This document shows positions 52,834 through 63,837 of a stretch of DNA of 64,000 nt, piece after piece. The notes under the pieces were generated by a model, which was given only the letters and a program-made list of their open reading frames with translations, was not told the DNA's origin and did not search any database. Position 1 is the first letter of the stretch, and each line of letters begins with the position of its first letter. Location of the stretch: contig OZ024827.1 of the NCBI GenBank assembly GCA_964016985.1, positions 21,841,275 to 21,905,274 on the forward strand. The letters are read 5' to 3'. This DNA comes from Anodontia alba. Lineage: Eukaryota; Mollusca; Bivalvia; Lucinida; Lucinidae. The position numbers and the translations under genes were made by a program.

Positions 52834-53043
52834 CACTTAGTAACCTGAGTAAAAAATTCAGCAGACGACATTTTGAAATATTTTTCTTGTCGTTTCCCGA
52901 AAATAGGCTTTGACACCTCATGCAAACTGTCTCCTTAGGAGACAGTTTGCATGAGATGTCAAAGCCTATTTGATTGGAAAAATAAGAAAAAAAATGTCAA
53001 TTTATTGTCTGTTTAATTTGCAGCATCCGTGCTACTAAGTTAA
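52830..53043. mobile_element. HpD element joined to the HpE copy
   Basis: TTAACACTTAGTAACCTGAG left tip overlaps the HpE right TTAA; right tip CCGTGCTACTAAGTTAA. Hairpin around CTCCTTAGGAG perfect. Confidence 0.7.
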
Positions 53044-53071
53044 GTGTTTTGAGTTTGTACAAATATAACTA

Positions 53072-53424
53072 CAGTAGAACTTCAGTGGCTCGAACCACAA
53101 TGGCTCGTTTACCATGGATGAGTCGAACACATTCTTCCGCAGGGATTTCCTCCAAATACGATATACGGACAATTTAGGAAGATTTTCTTCTTTTATCTTG
53201 TAACTGTATGCTGTGTGTACTCATTAGAATTGCCTCTATGAGGCAATTCTAATGAGTACACACAACATACATTTAAAATAGAGAACACCGAAAAGATATC
53301 CCACAATTATCTCCATTGTGCCTCCTGGTGTGGCACTAATAGTAACCTTCTGAGGCTTGAACTACCACTGTCTCAAACAAATTTTCATGGTACCAAAGGG
53401 GTTCGAGCCATCGAAGTTGAACTA
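53072..53424. mobile_element. pogo-like element carrying a core-2 hairpin
   Basis: Ends AGTAGAACTTCAGTGGCTCG and the inverse of GAGCCATCGAAGTTGAACTA, flanked by TA. The core (53215-53275, TGTGTACTCATTAGAATTGC) is in the same place as in the 31.1-31.7 kb copy, so it belongs to the element. Confidence 0.65.
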
Positions 53425-53702
53425 TACAATAGATCTCTATCTGAAATATGTAAATAAAATAATTTAATACTGTCTCCAGATTGTCTTGTCCTTGCGTTTT
53501 CAATTCCTTCCAATCATGTACAGCTGGGCACCAGTAATGCAATCCAGGTAAGCCGCCATTTTCAACAACACATGAAACCACATAAAAATATTTGTAAATA
53601 AGATAAACATACTTTTCGTCCATGAAAACATCCTAACTCATTAAAAATGTCTGGTCTTAGGGAAAAAGAAGTCTGGTTCTGGTTCCTTGACATAAATATG
53701 TA

Positions 53703-54028
53703 TAGTCGACTCTCGTTATCTCGACTTCGCCTATCTGGAATAACCACTTATCTTGGAGTGAAAATCTAGTCCCTGTTTAAACATGAAAATCTAACAACAG
53801 GTAACAAAATATTGTGGAAAAGAGGAGAAATTGCTCCTAAGGAGCAATTTCTCCTCGTTTCCACAGTATTTTCAATATATCTCTAACTTCAGGAGTCAAA
53901 TTATTTACTCACTTGTGAAATATGGTTGTTCGATTTATTTTTTCCTCAATTCTGCAAATCTGATATGTTGAGGTATGGATATCTCGAAGTATTTCAGAGG
54001 GTCCCTTCGAGATAATGGGAGTCGACTG
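53703..54028. mobile_element. pogo/Tigger-like element
   Basis: AGTCGACTCTCGTTATCTCGA and inverse, TA on both sides (53701-53702, 54029-54030). Internal hairpin GAGAAATTGCTCC with its inverse at 53823-53857. Confidence 0.75.
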
Positions 54029-54617
54029 TATATAGCTGTCATTTTATACAGGGGATAATTTAACTTTTACCTCTGTGTTGCATGGGGAGCTCTTGGTTTT
54101 GGAAATTAGCTGAAATGTCTGAAATAAGTCAAAATAGTCAAACCGATTTTGTCAGAAAAAGGACCAAAATGACTACAGATTGGCACACCTTGGAAACAAA
54201 AAAAAAAAAAAAAAAAATAATAATAAAAATAAATAAATAAATAAAAATGTTCAGCCTTGGCAGTAGAAAATCAAGATTAAGGAACCAGAAACACAACTAC
54301 TTTTTTGATGGTATTTAAATTTAGGACAGAATTAACAGCAGAAATTACTGCCCACTTCAAAATTTAATAAAGACGACAGAAAGCTCTTGTTTTTTGGGTG
54401 TTTTAATTTGCGATAAACATTTATGTATGACCTTTGCCCAACAGTTCAGTCAAGCAATGAGAATAAAGCATTATAACAGTGTGGCCAAGGGAGCCACCAT
54501 GAGGTACCACCCATATTACCTTGGTGGTTCAGGCTCATCACAGTCTACATGGTTTATTCATCAAAAGTAATTGAAATATCAATTAAACATCATAGTTATC
54601 TACCATGTGATACCGTC
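54029..54617. other. Intergenic DNA with an A-rich microsatellite
   Basis: A20 then AAT/AAAT repeats at 54199-54246. Nothing else recognised. Confidence 0.4.
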
Positions 54618-54864
54618 TTAACCCTTCACTCTTTAAACGCCACGCAAAATTCTACAAGACAACATTCTAGATTTTTATCAGCATTTTGTTCTGAAAAAAT
54701 AAATCTCGTTATTTCATGTGAATCAACTGCAAGCAGATGATTCACATGAAATGACAAATATATTTAAAAAATAAAATAAAAAATAAATAAATAAGTAAAT
54801 AAATAAAAAAATAAAATATGTTTTTAGTATGTTACCTGTTGCTGTTGTGATGCCTTAAGGGTTA
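54618..54864. mobile_element. HpE element expanded by an AAAT tract
   Basis: TTAACCCTTCACTCTTTAAA to TGCCTTAAGGGTTAG; (AAAT)n at 54768-54816 within the right arm. Confidence 0.55.
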
Positions 54865-55178
54865 GAATCGTTTGAAACAGATGACATTCTGAAAAACATG
54901 TATTTTTCACATTTTTCATCTAAAATAAGACTCAACATTTGTTAAACCTTATTATGGCATGGCAGATTTTCTCATGATGTGGCTAATATAATCAATCAGT
55001 GTAAACCATGCTCATTCGGCAATATTAATACTGTGATGAATCTGGACCACCATAAAGAAATCAACATTTTCTCATATGAAAGCATGGATCCGGACCAGCC
55101 TGCACAGCACATTTATGCAGTCTGGTTAGGCCCTACTATTCACTATATTCATTCTACAAACTTCCAACACTGGGTACA
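54865..55178. other. Intergenic DNA, decayed hairpins
   Basis: Weak HpE arm (CAACATTTGTTAAACC) and GGACCAGCCTGCACAGC; no bounds. Confidence 0.25.
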
Positions 55179-55243
55179 GGAACAGCAAAGACCTAGACCA
55201 GACTGTGCATTTGCACAGTCTGGTCTGGGTCTATGCTGTTCCT
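55179..55243. repeat. HpO solo hairpin, 65 bp
   Basis: GGAACAGCAAAGACCTAGACC and near-perfect inverse around GTGCATTTGCAC. A decayed second copy follows at 55264-55340. Confidence 0.65.
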
Positions 55244-55624
55244 ATATGGTTCTCCCAGTGAATCTATAAGAATAACAAAGACTGGACCAGACCAGACTGT
55301 GCAGTTGCATATTCTGGTCAGAGTTTTTGCTGTTCCCAGTGAACCTTGCAACTTGGCTACCTCATGCAACGAAAAACTGCAACTTAGACCTGACATGGAA
55401 CTCATATTATAAATTGGCGTGAAAATAACTGCAGCAAGAAATGTACATGAGTAATAAATAAATTGCATGAGGGAGAAACATACATATCTGTCAGGTCTCC
55501 AGATAAGCAGAGTATCTGGGATAAAAATTTTTGTTGTCTTAGTTTTTCATGAAAGATGACTGTAAATTCTCTGATACTTAATAAAAGTTGTTTAGGAAAA
55601 GTCTTTGGTGTTAAATGAGGTATT

Positions 55625-55760
55625 TTTTTGCTATTTCTCCATTAAAACCTGTTTTGGGTACTCATTAGAATCACCTCAGGGAGGTACTCATAAGAAGTGC
55701 CTATAGGAAGGTGTTTCTAATGAGTACCCTTAGCATAGTTTTTTAAGGAGAATTGGTGAA
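55625..55760. mobile_element. HpC element with duplicated loop
   Basis: GGGTACTCATTAGAATCACC then GGTACTCATAAGAAGTGCC; right arm TTTCTAATGAGTACCC. Confidence 0.5.
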
Positions 55761-55764
55761 AATT

Positions 55765-55942
55765 ATCACATTTTATTTTTTTTTTCCAAGAAAATAAGGC
55801 CTAGCATTTGATATAACTCATCTGCTAGCAGACATCTCACAAAACATGTCAGGCCTGAATTTAAAAAAAAAAAAAATAAATAAATAAAATAAAAAAAATA
55901 AATGCAATCTGTTGCTGTTGTGACTGACATATCAAGGATTTA
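55765..55942. mobile_element. HpE element, decayed
   Basis: AAGGCCTAGCATTTGATAT against CATGTCAGGCCTG; A/AAAT tract in the right arm. Confidence 0.45.
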
Positions 55943-56157
55943 AAGAATTTACCATATGTTTCAGAATCTCTGAACATTTTCATTTTAGCTCAATTATGAT
56001 ATGAGAATCTGTTGTGTTTCCATGGAGAAATAAGAACAATATCTGTATTTTATCTCCCAAGTAACAACTTATCAGGAGCCCTGATTTGTAACTTAAACCA
56101 AATTGTCAAATACATATACTTGATACAATAACATTCAGCCACCAAATTAATGTAATT

Positions 56158-56369
56158 TTAATCCTTTAAGTGCCAGTCATTCTATTTTGTTTCTTTATTA
56201 TTATTATTATTATTTTTTGAGAAAATAAGGCTTGACATTCCATGTGAATTGTCTGCCTAGCAGACAATTCACATGAAATGTCAAGCCTTATTTTCTCAGA
56301 AAAATGTATTCATGTACATTGTATATATTTTTTAGAATGTTGCCTGCTATAATTTAGAATGGTGGTTAA
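56158..56369. mobile_element. HpE snap-back element
   Basis: TTAATCCTTTAAGTGCC to GTGGTTAA; core TTGTCTGCCTAGCAGACAA perfect. Confidence 0.65.
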
Positions 56370-57150
56370 TGCCTTTTTTCGGCCGAGACATAAAACTCAC
56401 CTGCATTGCAAAATTCATTTTTATAACAGAAAATTCTTTAATGAAAATTAAATGCAAACTTGAAGACAAAGAACTTGTACTGAAAAAAAAACAAAACACA
56501 AAACAAAACACAAATGAATCCCACTGTAGTTGAAAATACAAAAAGTAAAAAAAAATAAAAAAAAATGGACCATCCCCAAAGTAATCTCTGTAAACTTTAC
56601 TATCACCAAGTAACAATAACTCAGCTTTTTCAAATTCTAAATTATCCCCCTTACATAGAATTAATAAAAATCTTTCATAAGTAAGTTTATGTTAAGCAGA
56701 TTTGTTTTAAGCTCCTGTCAACCAATGTGGATCATTTTGTGTCATCTCGACATACATGTACATTTTCGTGCAGAAATCAGAAAAATATTTCCCTGGATAC
56801 TCCTCTTAACAAGAGTGATGCTAGGCAAACAATAAGCTCTCCATGATAGTAGCATTTTCATTAAATATGAGAGTCAATTGACATAAACTTTAAATTTAAC
56901 CCTTTCAGCCCAACAGGCCCAAACTAATACCTGCACAAACAGCTCATCTGGACCTACACTGTTTGCCATTCTGTCTTTGATTTTTTTTTTATACTAAAAC
57001 CCCTATTTGCATCAGTGGACATGTCTAAATTCAAGGATGGAAGAGTCCACTTCAGAAACTAAGGGATGAAAGGGTTAACCTTTAAGGAAAAATACATTGT
57101 AATCAAAGGAAAGTTACAGAAGACAAAGCTCTAGATAAGAGGAATGTTAG
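56370..57150. other. Intergenic DNA with one core-1 fragment
   Basis: At 56930-56965 GACCTACACTGTTTGCCATT is a lone right arm. Rest unrecognised, A/C-rich near 56480. Confidence 0.3.
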
Positions 57151-57525
57151 GTATTTCTTATTTCTGGATAAAAAGATTTACGGCCCAGTCAACCCAATGG
57201 GATCATGTCGAGCGCGGTCAGTTTACCTAACCACACATTTACTGGGCAGGCTTAATCCTCTAAGCGGTTAACCAGTACTGTGCACACTCTTTCGCCAGAA
57301 ACTGACAACTGCCCTTCTTGAATCAGCGGAAGGGAGAGAATGACCGTAGAAAATATTTCATGATCAATCTCCACTAAAGAATGTTGCCGACCTCGGCGGA
57401 TATATGGTTAGTAATCATTAGAAGTGACTCAATGAGGCACTTCTAATGAGTGCCCACAACATATGTTTTTATGGAGAATAAGAAAAATATCAACACTTTT
57501 TGGCTGAAAAAAGTGCCTTATCAAG
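57151..57525. mobile_element. HpC element interrupted by a SINE
   Basis: Left arm ends TTATTTCTGGATAAAAAGAT; right portion resumes ATATATGGTTAGTAATC and runs through the loop to GTGCCTTATCAAG. Confidence 0.55.
57181..57399 (-). mobile_element. SINE, head-truncated
   Basis: Plus strand CGGCCCAGTCAACCCAATGG to GCCGACCTCGGCGG; stops before the tRNA-like head. Confidence 0.7.
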
Positions 57526-57676
57526 AAAGTTACAATAACAAAAACATACTTCAGCCTTTGGCTCAGATGAATGTACAGTAAACATATAAACAAACGTGAC
57601 TCCAGATGCAACTTGTTTTTCTTAGTCCGAAAAAAATATACCTTGTCAGTACACATTCATAGTCCACAAAAATAAA

Positions 57677-57897
57677 TACCGTAATAACCCTAAGTGTTGG
57701 GACAAATAGGCCTTTGCACACAGTGTAGACCCAGCTAGATGCCACAGAATGTGGCATCTTATCAGGGTCTACACTGTTTGCCATACAAACAGCTATATTT
57801 TGGACACATTAAGAGGTGGTAGAATGAGCTATTTTAAATTTTAGGAGAAGTATGGTTAAATAGATAAGGTGTCCCAATACTTAAGGTAAACACGGTA
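57677..57897. mobile_element. HpB element, full-length reference copy
   Basis: TACCGTAATAACCCTAAGTG and the inverse TACCGTGTTTACCTTAAGT; hairpin GATGCCACAGAATGTGGCATC in the middle. Confidence 0.75.
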
Positions 57898-58009
57898 GTG
57901 TGTACTGTAAATGTCTAAACATTTAAACACTTCATTATGTGTGCCCACCACGGGTGAATGGGGACATACTGTTTTCAATCCCATCCCATTAACATTAGAG
58001 TGACAGTTA

Positions 58010-59353
58010 CGAGGGATGTTCGAAATGAATTGCTTATTTCTATCTGGATACTTCAAATTTCAAGTTAGCCCAAAAGTACTCATTTCATGCCCTCGAAGTA
58101 CTTCCCGTGGCTAGAAATGCAAAGTTTCAGTCGATGTATCCACTTCTTGAAGGCGTCACGGTACGCTGATTTGGGCACAGTAATAAGGTACTGATGAATG
58201 GCAGATCCAAGTGCCTGTCGGGACTGGTATTTCCGCCCAGCAAGGAATGCTTTCAATTTCGGAAACAAAACAAAAAGAAATCACATGGGGCAAGGTTTGG
58301 GAATAAGGGGGGTGAGGCAAAACAGTTACTTTTTCTTTCTTCAAAAACGCCGTAACTATTGCGGAGGTATGAGCTGGGGCATTGTCATGTAGAAGACGGA
58401 CATGTTTAAAACCAGTGGCAGGGCGTCGTTTCTGATAATACTTTTTCAGTTTCTTCAGTACTACGTCTTTGTAGTACTTTCCGGTGATGCTTTTGCCCTT
58501 TTTAACTGGCACTTTTATTGCGACTCCTTCACCAGAGAAGAAGATTGCATATAAAACCTTCTTTGTACTCAAAGAATGTTTAGCAATTATTGGGCGTTTG
58601 CTGTGTTTAGTGGCCCAGATCTTATTGCTAACCTTTCTGACGGGCTCAAAATAATGGACCCAGGTTTCATCACCTATGACGACATTGGCAAACTGCTTTT
58701 TGTCATATTTTGGAAACATTTGAAGCAGCTTTTTGGCCACTTTAACCCGTTGCCTCTTTTGCTCGTCAGTTAACAGATGTGGCACCCATCTAGGAGAAAT
58801 CTTTCTGACTTTCAAATGCTTCTTCAAAATAAGGTGAACCGTTGATAGTGATATGCCTACCTTTCGTGCAATATCACGAACTGTAAATCTGGCATCTCCT
58901 TCAATGGTTTCCTTTATTTTGGAAACGATTTCTTTACGAGATGCAGATTTTGGCCTACCTGATTTCGGTGCATTTTTGATGGACCCTACACCAGACTCAA
59001 ATTTCTTTTTCCACCGCCGAACTGTGTCATAAGACACACAAGAAGGTCCAAAAGCAGTAGAAATTTCAGTCATCAGCTTCTTCAAAGAACAACCAAGTTT
59101 TGAGCGAGCTTTGATGTAAGCCCATATTTCATCTTTTTTGTCGACGCTTCTACCAACCATTTTTACTGCAGTGGTCAATGACTGTGTGTATTCAAATAGC
59201 AAATTTTATGTCTTACACTTAGTCTAACATGTACATTTATACACCATTGTGTAGATATTGAATAGCCCTATACAGATATGTTTTGGTTTTTATCGTGCCC
59301 CACGTGGATATCGAGCTAGAGGACAATAAGCAATTCATTTCGAACATCCCTCG
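58010..59353 (-). mobile_element. mariner DNA transposon, 1344 bp
   Basis: Perfect 29-bp terminal inverted repeats beginning CGAGGGATGTTCGAAATG (58010-58038, 59325-59353), with TA duplications at 58008-58009 and 59354-59355. The single gene inside lies on the minus strand. Confidence 0.95.
58080..59160 (-). pseudogene. mariner transposase, two frameshifts
   Basis: Cut-and-paste transposase. Start chosen at MVGRSVDKKDE (59160); 14 further in-frame residues precede it up to 59202 but add no domain. N-terminal helix-turn-helix region (KKDEIWAYIKARSKLG), then SYDTVRRWKKKFESG and the GRPKSA hook. Catalytic motifs: VVIGDETWVHYF (first Asp) and LLHDNAPAHTS (second Asp). The third Asp would fall at D34D spacing in the block after PPYS, but a one-base deletion in SQTLPHV (near 58303) and a five-base TTTTG insertion (near 58270) break the frame on both sides of it. 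The tail FPKLKAFLAGRK to KYFEGMK is intact. Inactive in this copy. Confidence 0.9.
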
Positions 59354-59355
59354 TA

Positions 59356-59950
59356 CTTGTGTCCAAAGTAGCTTTTGAATTGGCTGGAAGATTTTCATCA
59401 AACTTGCTAGGATACATCCTTGGTGCAACCTTTAGAGCTGAATAGATTCTGGTGACCTTCACCTTGTTTTTGAATTCAGGACAGTACCTATAGTGTTTCC
59501 AAACCCTTATATTGTTTTGCCATATTTTTTTTATGCATTTGTTTAACAAAATACTTGGCAGATTGGCAGTATAGACCCAGATCAGGCAGAACGGAGCTTA
59601 CAATATTGGCATATCATTCAGTCAGATATGTTAAGCTGGTGTACAAAATTTTAGACCAGTTACCCTGTTAGTTAGAATTCGCATGATATTCTACTGAGTA
59701 CCTACAGTATATTTTCATCGAGAAATAATAATAAAACGTACGCCACACTGGACCAGTGTACTTTATGATATGCACCCAAAGAGCTCTGTGCAGTCTGATC
59801 AGTCTTTTCTGTCCACCTAAAAAAGCCCTAGCTCCTTCACTATTCACAGAGAAACCAGTGAAAACTGATCACACTGTTAAGATAGTACATTCTCTCACGT
59901 TACAGCTCATTATTTATCTAGATACCCTTGAACTTCGATTGCTGAACTAA
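59356..59950. other. Intergenic DNA with an HpB relic
   Basis: Around 59560-59660 GGCAGTATAGACCCAGATC survives as a left arm only. Confidence 0.3.
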
Positions 59951-60146
59951 TTGACCCTTTTCATGCTAAATAACTTCAGATGCCACGCCCACTTCTAATT
60001 TTCAGCCAATCAGATTACTTGATCCAGACAGTTAATACAAAAAAATTCACATACTTAATGACAAACAGTGCAGATCCAGATCAGAAGCCAACTGATCTAG
60101 ATCTACACTGTTTGCAAAGGCAGGGGTTCAGCAGGACTAGGGTTAA
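59951..60146 (+). mobile_element. HpA snap-back element
   Basis: Left end TTGACCCTTTTCATGC, right TTAA intact; core loop reduced to GATCAGAAGCCAACTGATC. Confidence 0.7.
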
Positions 60147-60230
60147 TAAGAAAAAAAGTTTATACACACACACACACATTATTCAAAATAGTTTATACCA
60201 TATTTAACTAAAGTATTCGGAAATCTTAAC

Positions 60231-60400
60231 TCATAGCATCAGATAAAAGGGGATATCCCCATATTTTCTTATTTCTCCACAAAAATGTATATTGTGGGTA
60301 CTCATTAGAAGCTGTGCTTTTAATGAGTACCAATAACATGTTTTTGTGAAGGTAAGAAAAATATCAGTAATTTCTTTTCAATTGAAAAAAGCACCTCATG
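60231..60400. mobile_element. HpC snap-back element
   Basis: CATAGCATCAGATAAAAGG flank; arms around ATTAGAAGCTGTGC; ends AAAGCACCTCATG. Confidence 0.55.
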
Positions 60401-60499
60401 TTGAACAACATTAGTAACTCCTTACTATACTAGACCTAAAATTTTAACAAGTCAATTTTATTGCCTGTTGATGTGTCTAAAACAGCTAATATGAGGGGC

Positions 60500-60665
60500 T
60501 ATCCACGTATTATTTTTCTTATTTCTGCACAAAAACATATGTTATGGGTACTCATTAGAAGCGCCTCAGTGAGGTACTAATAAGTACCCAACATATGTTT
60601 TCGTGCAGAAATAAGAAAAATATCTGTACTTTTTCGATGAAAAAAGGGCTTTATCTGGAGCTATG
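60500..60665. mobile_element. HpC snap-back element
   Basis: CTTATTTCTGCACAAAAACA and inverse; loop GCGCCTCAGTGAGGTAC; right flank TTTATCTGGAGCTATG. Confidence 0.65.
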
Positions 60666-61256
60666 TGTATGACTGTATACTTAGCATAAATATGGTATAT
60701 ATCCATCTTTATATCCCAATAATTAAGCACTGAGGTTATGAAATAACCAAAATCTTATAGCACAAGAGAACAGAACAAAAACAGCAACTTAAATAAAACA
60801 ACGTAAGTAACACAACATAAATAGCTGGCAAGGCTGCTAATATATAAAGGGATGTATTTGTCATCATTACACATCAGCAGATCACATTTTTACAATATGA
60901 CAAATATATATATGTAAACATTTCTCTGGAAACAGAAGAAACTTGATGAAATGTAAGTCCTATTTTCTGGGAAAAAAATCATCTTTTATCTCTGCCTATT
61001 CTTTATTCATTTTTCCTGCTAATTTTGCCTGTCTCATCCCAGTTGAAAAGTATTTGACTAACCTTTAACCTTTCCCTTTTAAAGTCAGTTATAAAAACTA
61101 ATTTTTTTTGCTAAGAAAAACTGAAAAAATTAAAAAATTGAAAACCTGTCACCAAACTTGTGCTTGTCTATCAAGTAAAAATTACAAACATAACTTTATC
61201 CATAACTCTAGATAAGGTTGGTTTTTTTTTTTTTTTTTTTTTTTTCAATAAAAAAA
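60666..61256. other. Intergenic DNA with HpD traces and poly-T
   Basis: CATCAGCAGATCACATTT and CCTATTTTCTGGGAAAAA (60880-60985) look like a collapsed HpD copy. Poly-T at 61219-61245. Confidence 0.3.
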
Positions 61257-61477
61257 GCACACATCAACCTCTTTATAACACTATTATTGGGGTCCAAAGC
61301 ATAAACCATGTTAGTTAAACAACCATGTTATATCCAAGCAAAAATGTAAAAATTATATAGAAAAATGACTATTTATGGTCATTTTTCTATATAATCTATA
61401 CATTTTTGGGATCCACCTTTGAACTGTGTAATATCCAAAACCATGTTCTAATGAATCGTGTTTTAAAGAAGCTGATG
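61257..61477. mobile_element. HpV snap-back element, 220 bp
   Basis: ACACATCAACCTCTTTATAA with inverse at the right; perfect central hairpin GAAAAATGACTATTTATGG. Confidence 0.65.
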
Positions 61478-61582
61478 TGTATTGGTATTTTTTCTTATTT
61501 CTTCGCAATTTTGCAGGTTCTCGTTAGAAGTGCCTTGCCCTCTTTCACCATCTTTCAGAAAGCCTTTTTTGCCCAGTGCTTT

Positions 61583-61882
61583 TGTGTTGAGGTTTTACGG
61601 CCCAGTCAACCCAATGGGGTCATGTCGAGCGTGGTCAGTTTACCTAACCACATGTTTACTGGGCAGGCTTAGTCCTCTAAGCGGTTAACCAGTATTGTGC
61701 ACATTCTTTCGCCAGAAACTGACAATTGCCCTTCTTGTATCAGCGGAAGGGGGAGAATGACCGTAGAAAATATTTCATGATCAATCTCCACGAAAGAATG
61801 TTGCCGACCTCGGCGGGGGTTGAACCCGCGACCTCCTGGTCTCCAGTTGGACGGCGCATCCAACTGAGCCTCCGAGGCCGGC
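61583..61882 (-). mobile_element. Full-length tRNA-derived SINE, 300 bp
   Basis: Target duplication TGCCCAGTGCTTT at 61570-61582 and 61883-61895. On the minus strand the head GCCGGCCTCGGAGGCTCAG...GGTCGCGGGTTCAACCCC has A- and B-box-like sequence, followed by the body and the TGACTGGGCCGTAAAACC tail. Confidence 0.85.
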
Positions 61883-61895
61883 TGCCCAGTGCTTT

Positions 61896-62543
61896 ACAAA
61901 GAAGTAAATTTGCACATTGTTGTCATGATTTAATGCAAAACCTTTTGTTGTAACTACCTACTTTGAGTTGGGGTTTTACAGCCGAGTCAAATACCTGTGT
62001 ACAATAAGTTTTATTCTAGCATTCCGTTTTCATCAATTTGAATACTTTCATCTTTCCCATGGTACAAATGGCTGCCAATTATGCAGAAATTGGTAGGGTA
62101 GGTAAATTAGGTAAGGTAGGTAAATGGGGGCACAGTTTAACAATTCCACTTGAATTGAAAAATGAAACAGAAAACGCAAATGTTTTCTGATAAGACATAG
62201 TCAAAGAAAACATTATCCTTTAAAGTAAAATGCAAAGGAAAAACATCTTTCCGAGTTATGTCTAAAAAGGCGGTAGGTTAGGGCAAAAGCTCCCCTGTAC
62301 TTTCATACAGGTGAGCTAAAACTGGGTGAAACTAAAGGAGATAAGAAAATTCAGCATATCATATAACAACATTGGAAAATATAAATGGTCTATCTATATA
62401 TGTAAGTTAATATCATATCTAAAGCAAATGAAAAATAAATATTGCAACTTGTACAGAAGCACTTGATATCTGATGCCATTTGAAACTAGCTACGTAGAAC
62501 AGTCTATTTTTACAGCTGTCACATGTCAGGCTGAAATGACTAC
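61896..62543. other. Intergenic DNA ending in a tandem-repeat-type terminus
   Basis: 62286-62321 reads AGCTCCCCTGTACTTTCATA then CAGGTGAGCTAAAA, the same hairpin-plus-tail end as the 9.9, 18.0 and 45-46 kb repeats. The opposite end is unclear. Confidence 0.4.
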
Positions 62544-62638
62544 TTAACGCTTAGCATGCTGGGTAAAAATTTCAGCAGAAAAAATAAGAAAAGTATTTCA
62601 AAATACTGCCTGCTGAAAATTTTACCCAACATGCGTTA
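62544..62638. mobile_element. HpD element lacking its central hairpin
   Basis: TTAACGCTTAGCATGCTGGG to ACCCAACATGCGTTAG; the arms meet directly at AGAAAAAATAAG. Confidence 0.65.
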
Positions 62639-62738
62639 GCCTGACAGTTTTAGGCAACTAGCAATCTAAATTATTTCTGTACATGAGATTTCTACCAGAG
62701 CATTAGAAAAATAACAATACAAGTATCAGCATTACACG

Positions 62739-62956
62739 TTAGCCCTTAAAGCCCCATTCAAAATTGTAGCAGGCAACATTTTAACTTTCACCCCCCGACC
62801 CCCCTACACACACACAAGAAAATAAGGTTTGGCATGTCATGTGAATCATCTGTCAAGGAGACAATTCACATGAAATATCAAGCCTTATTTTCCTGAATAA
62901 GAAAAATGTTTTAGAATGTTGTCTGCTGCAGTTGTAAATGGCACCTTAGGAGTTAA
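62739..62956. mobile_element. HpE snap-back element
   Basis: TTAGCCCTTAAAGCCCC to GGCACCTTAGGAGTTAA; hairpin around ATCTGTCAAGGAGACAAT. Confidence 0.6.
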
Positions 62957-63039
62957 GAGGATCAACTTGACAGAAATCTATTGCCACGCATCATTATAGA
63001 TGTATATCACAAGCAAGTAAAAATTCCTTTAGATAAGAT

Positions 63040-63185
63040 GCTCTTTTTTACCACAAAGAGTTGACATTTTTTTTTATTTCTCATCAAAAATATGTTGTGG
63101 TTACTATATTTGATTTGCCATACTATGGTAATTCTAATGAGAACCCACAACATGTCTTTTTATGGAGAAATGAGGAAAATAATTT
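63040..63185. mobile_element. HpC snap-back element
   Basis: AGATAAGATGCTCTTT flank; ATATGTTGTGGTTACTATAT arm and diverged inverse. Confidence 0.5.
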
Positions 63186-63194
63186 GTCTCGGTA

Positions 63195-63395
63195 AATGTC
63201 CTAAAAGTTTGAACACTTTACTCTATACTTTTTTGACCTAAATTTTGCTTTTTAAACAGTTGTTTCTTAAAATACTTAGTGGAATGGCAAACAGTATAGA
63301 CCCTGTTCAGGAGCAGTCTGATCTGGGTCTGTACTGTTTGCACATTCTATTTTGTAAGGAACTTTGGTGTACGAAATTTTATACATTTACCATCT
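63195..63395. mobile_element. HpB element
   Basis: GGCAAACAGTATAGACCCTG left arm, GGTCTGTACTGTTTGC right arm, loop AGGAGCAGTCTGA. Confidence 0.5.
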
Positions 63396-63427
63396 TGACT
63401 TCTACTGTAAACAGAGAAAACCCCACC

Positions 63428-63837
63428 CAGGGTGGCCACACATTTTTAGCAATCAAATTCCCTGATTTTTCCCTAATTTGATTTGATTTTCCCTGATTAA
63501 AAACCTTAATATTATCGCAATGGCCCCTACTTTTAGAAGTCATATACTGATTCAAATGCTGTCAGAATATACAGCAAACAAGTACTCCACCTAACAAGTA
63601 CTCCACCTTTAAGTAAGATTAGATCTGCAGGTATTTTAAGCATATGGCAGAAAGAAACCACCAGTAGCCACATCTGAACAGCTATAAAATTTGAATATTT
63701 TGACTTAACAAAGATAAGATTTTTTGAAATTCCCTGATTTTAAGCAAAATTTCAAATTCCCTGATTTTTCCCTGCAGGGAATTTTTTTCCATCATTTTCC
63801 CTGTTTTCCTTGTTTTCCAGAGTGCGTGGCCACCCTG
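63428..63837. mobile_element. hAT-like non-autonomous element, 410 bp
   Basis: CAGGGTGGCCACACATTTTT and the inverse of GTGCGTGGCCACCCTG. Interior repeats AAATTCCCTGATTTTTCCC several times. No ORF; target duplication not clear. Confidence 0.75.

Noticed and set aside
56347..56616. Phe-rich 89-codon frame on the minus strand
   Set aside because: Encoded by A-rich low-complexity DNA.
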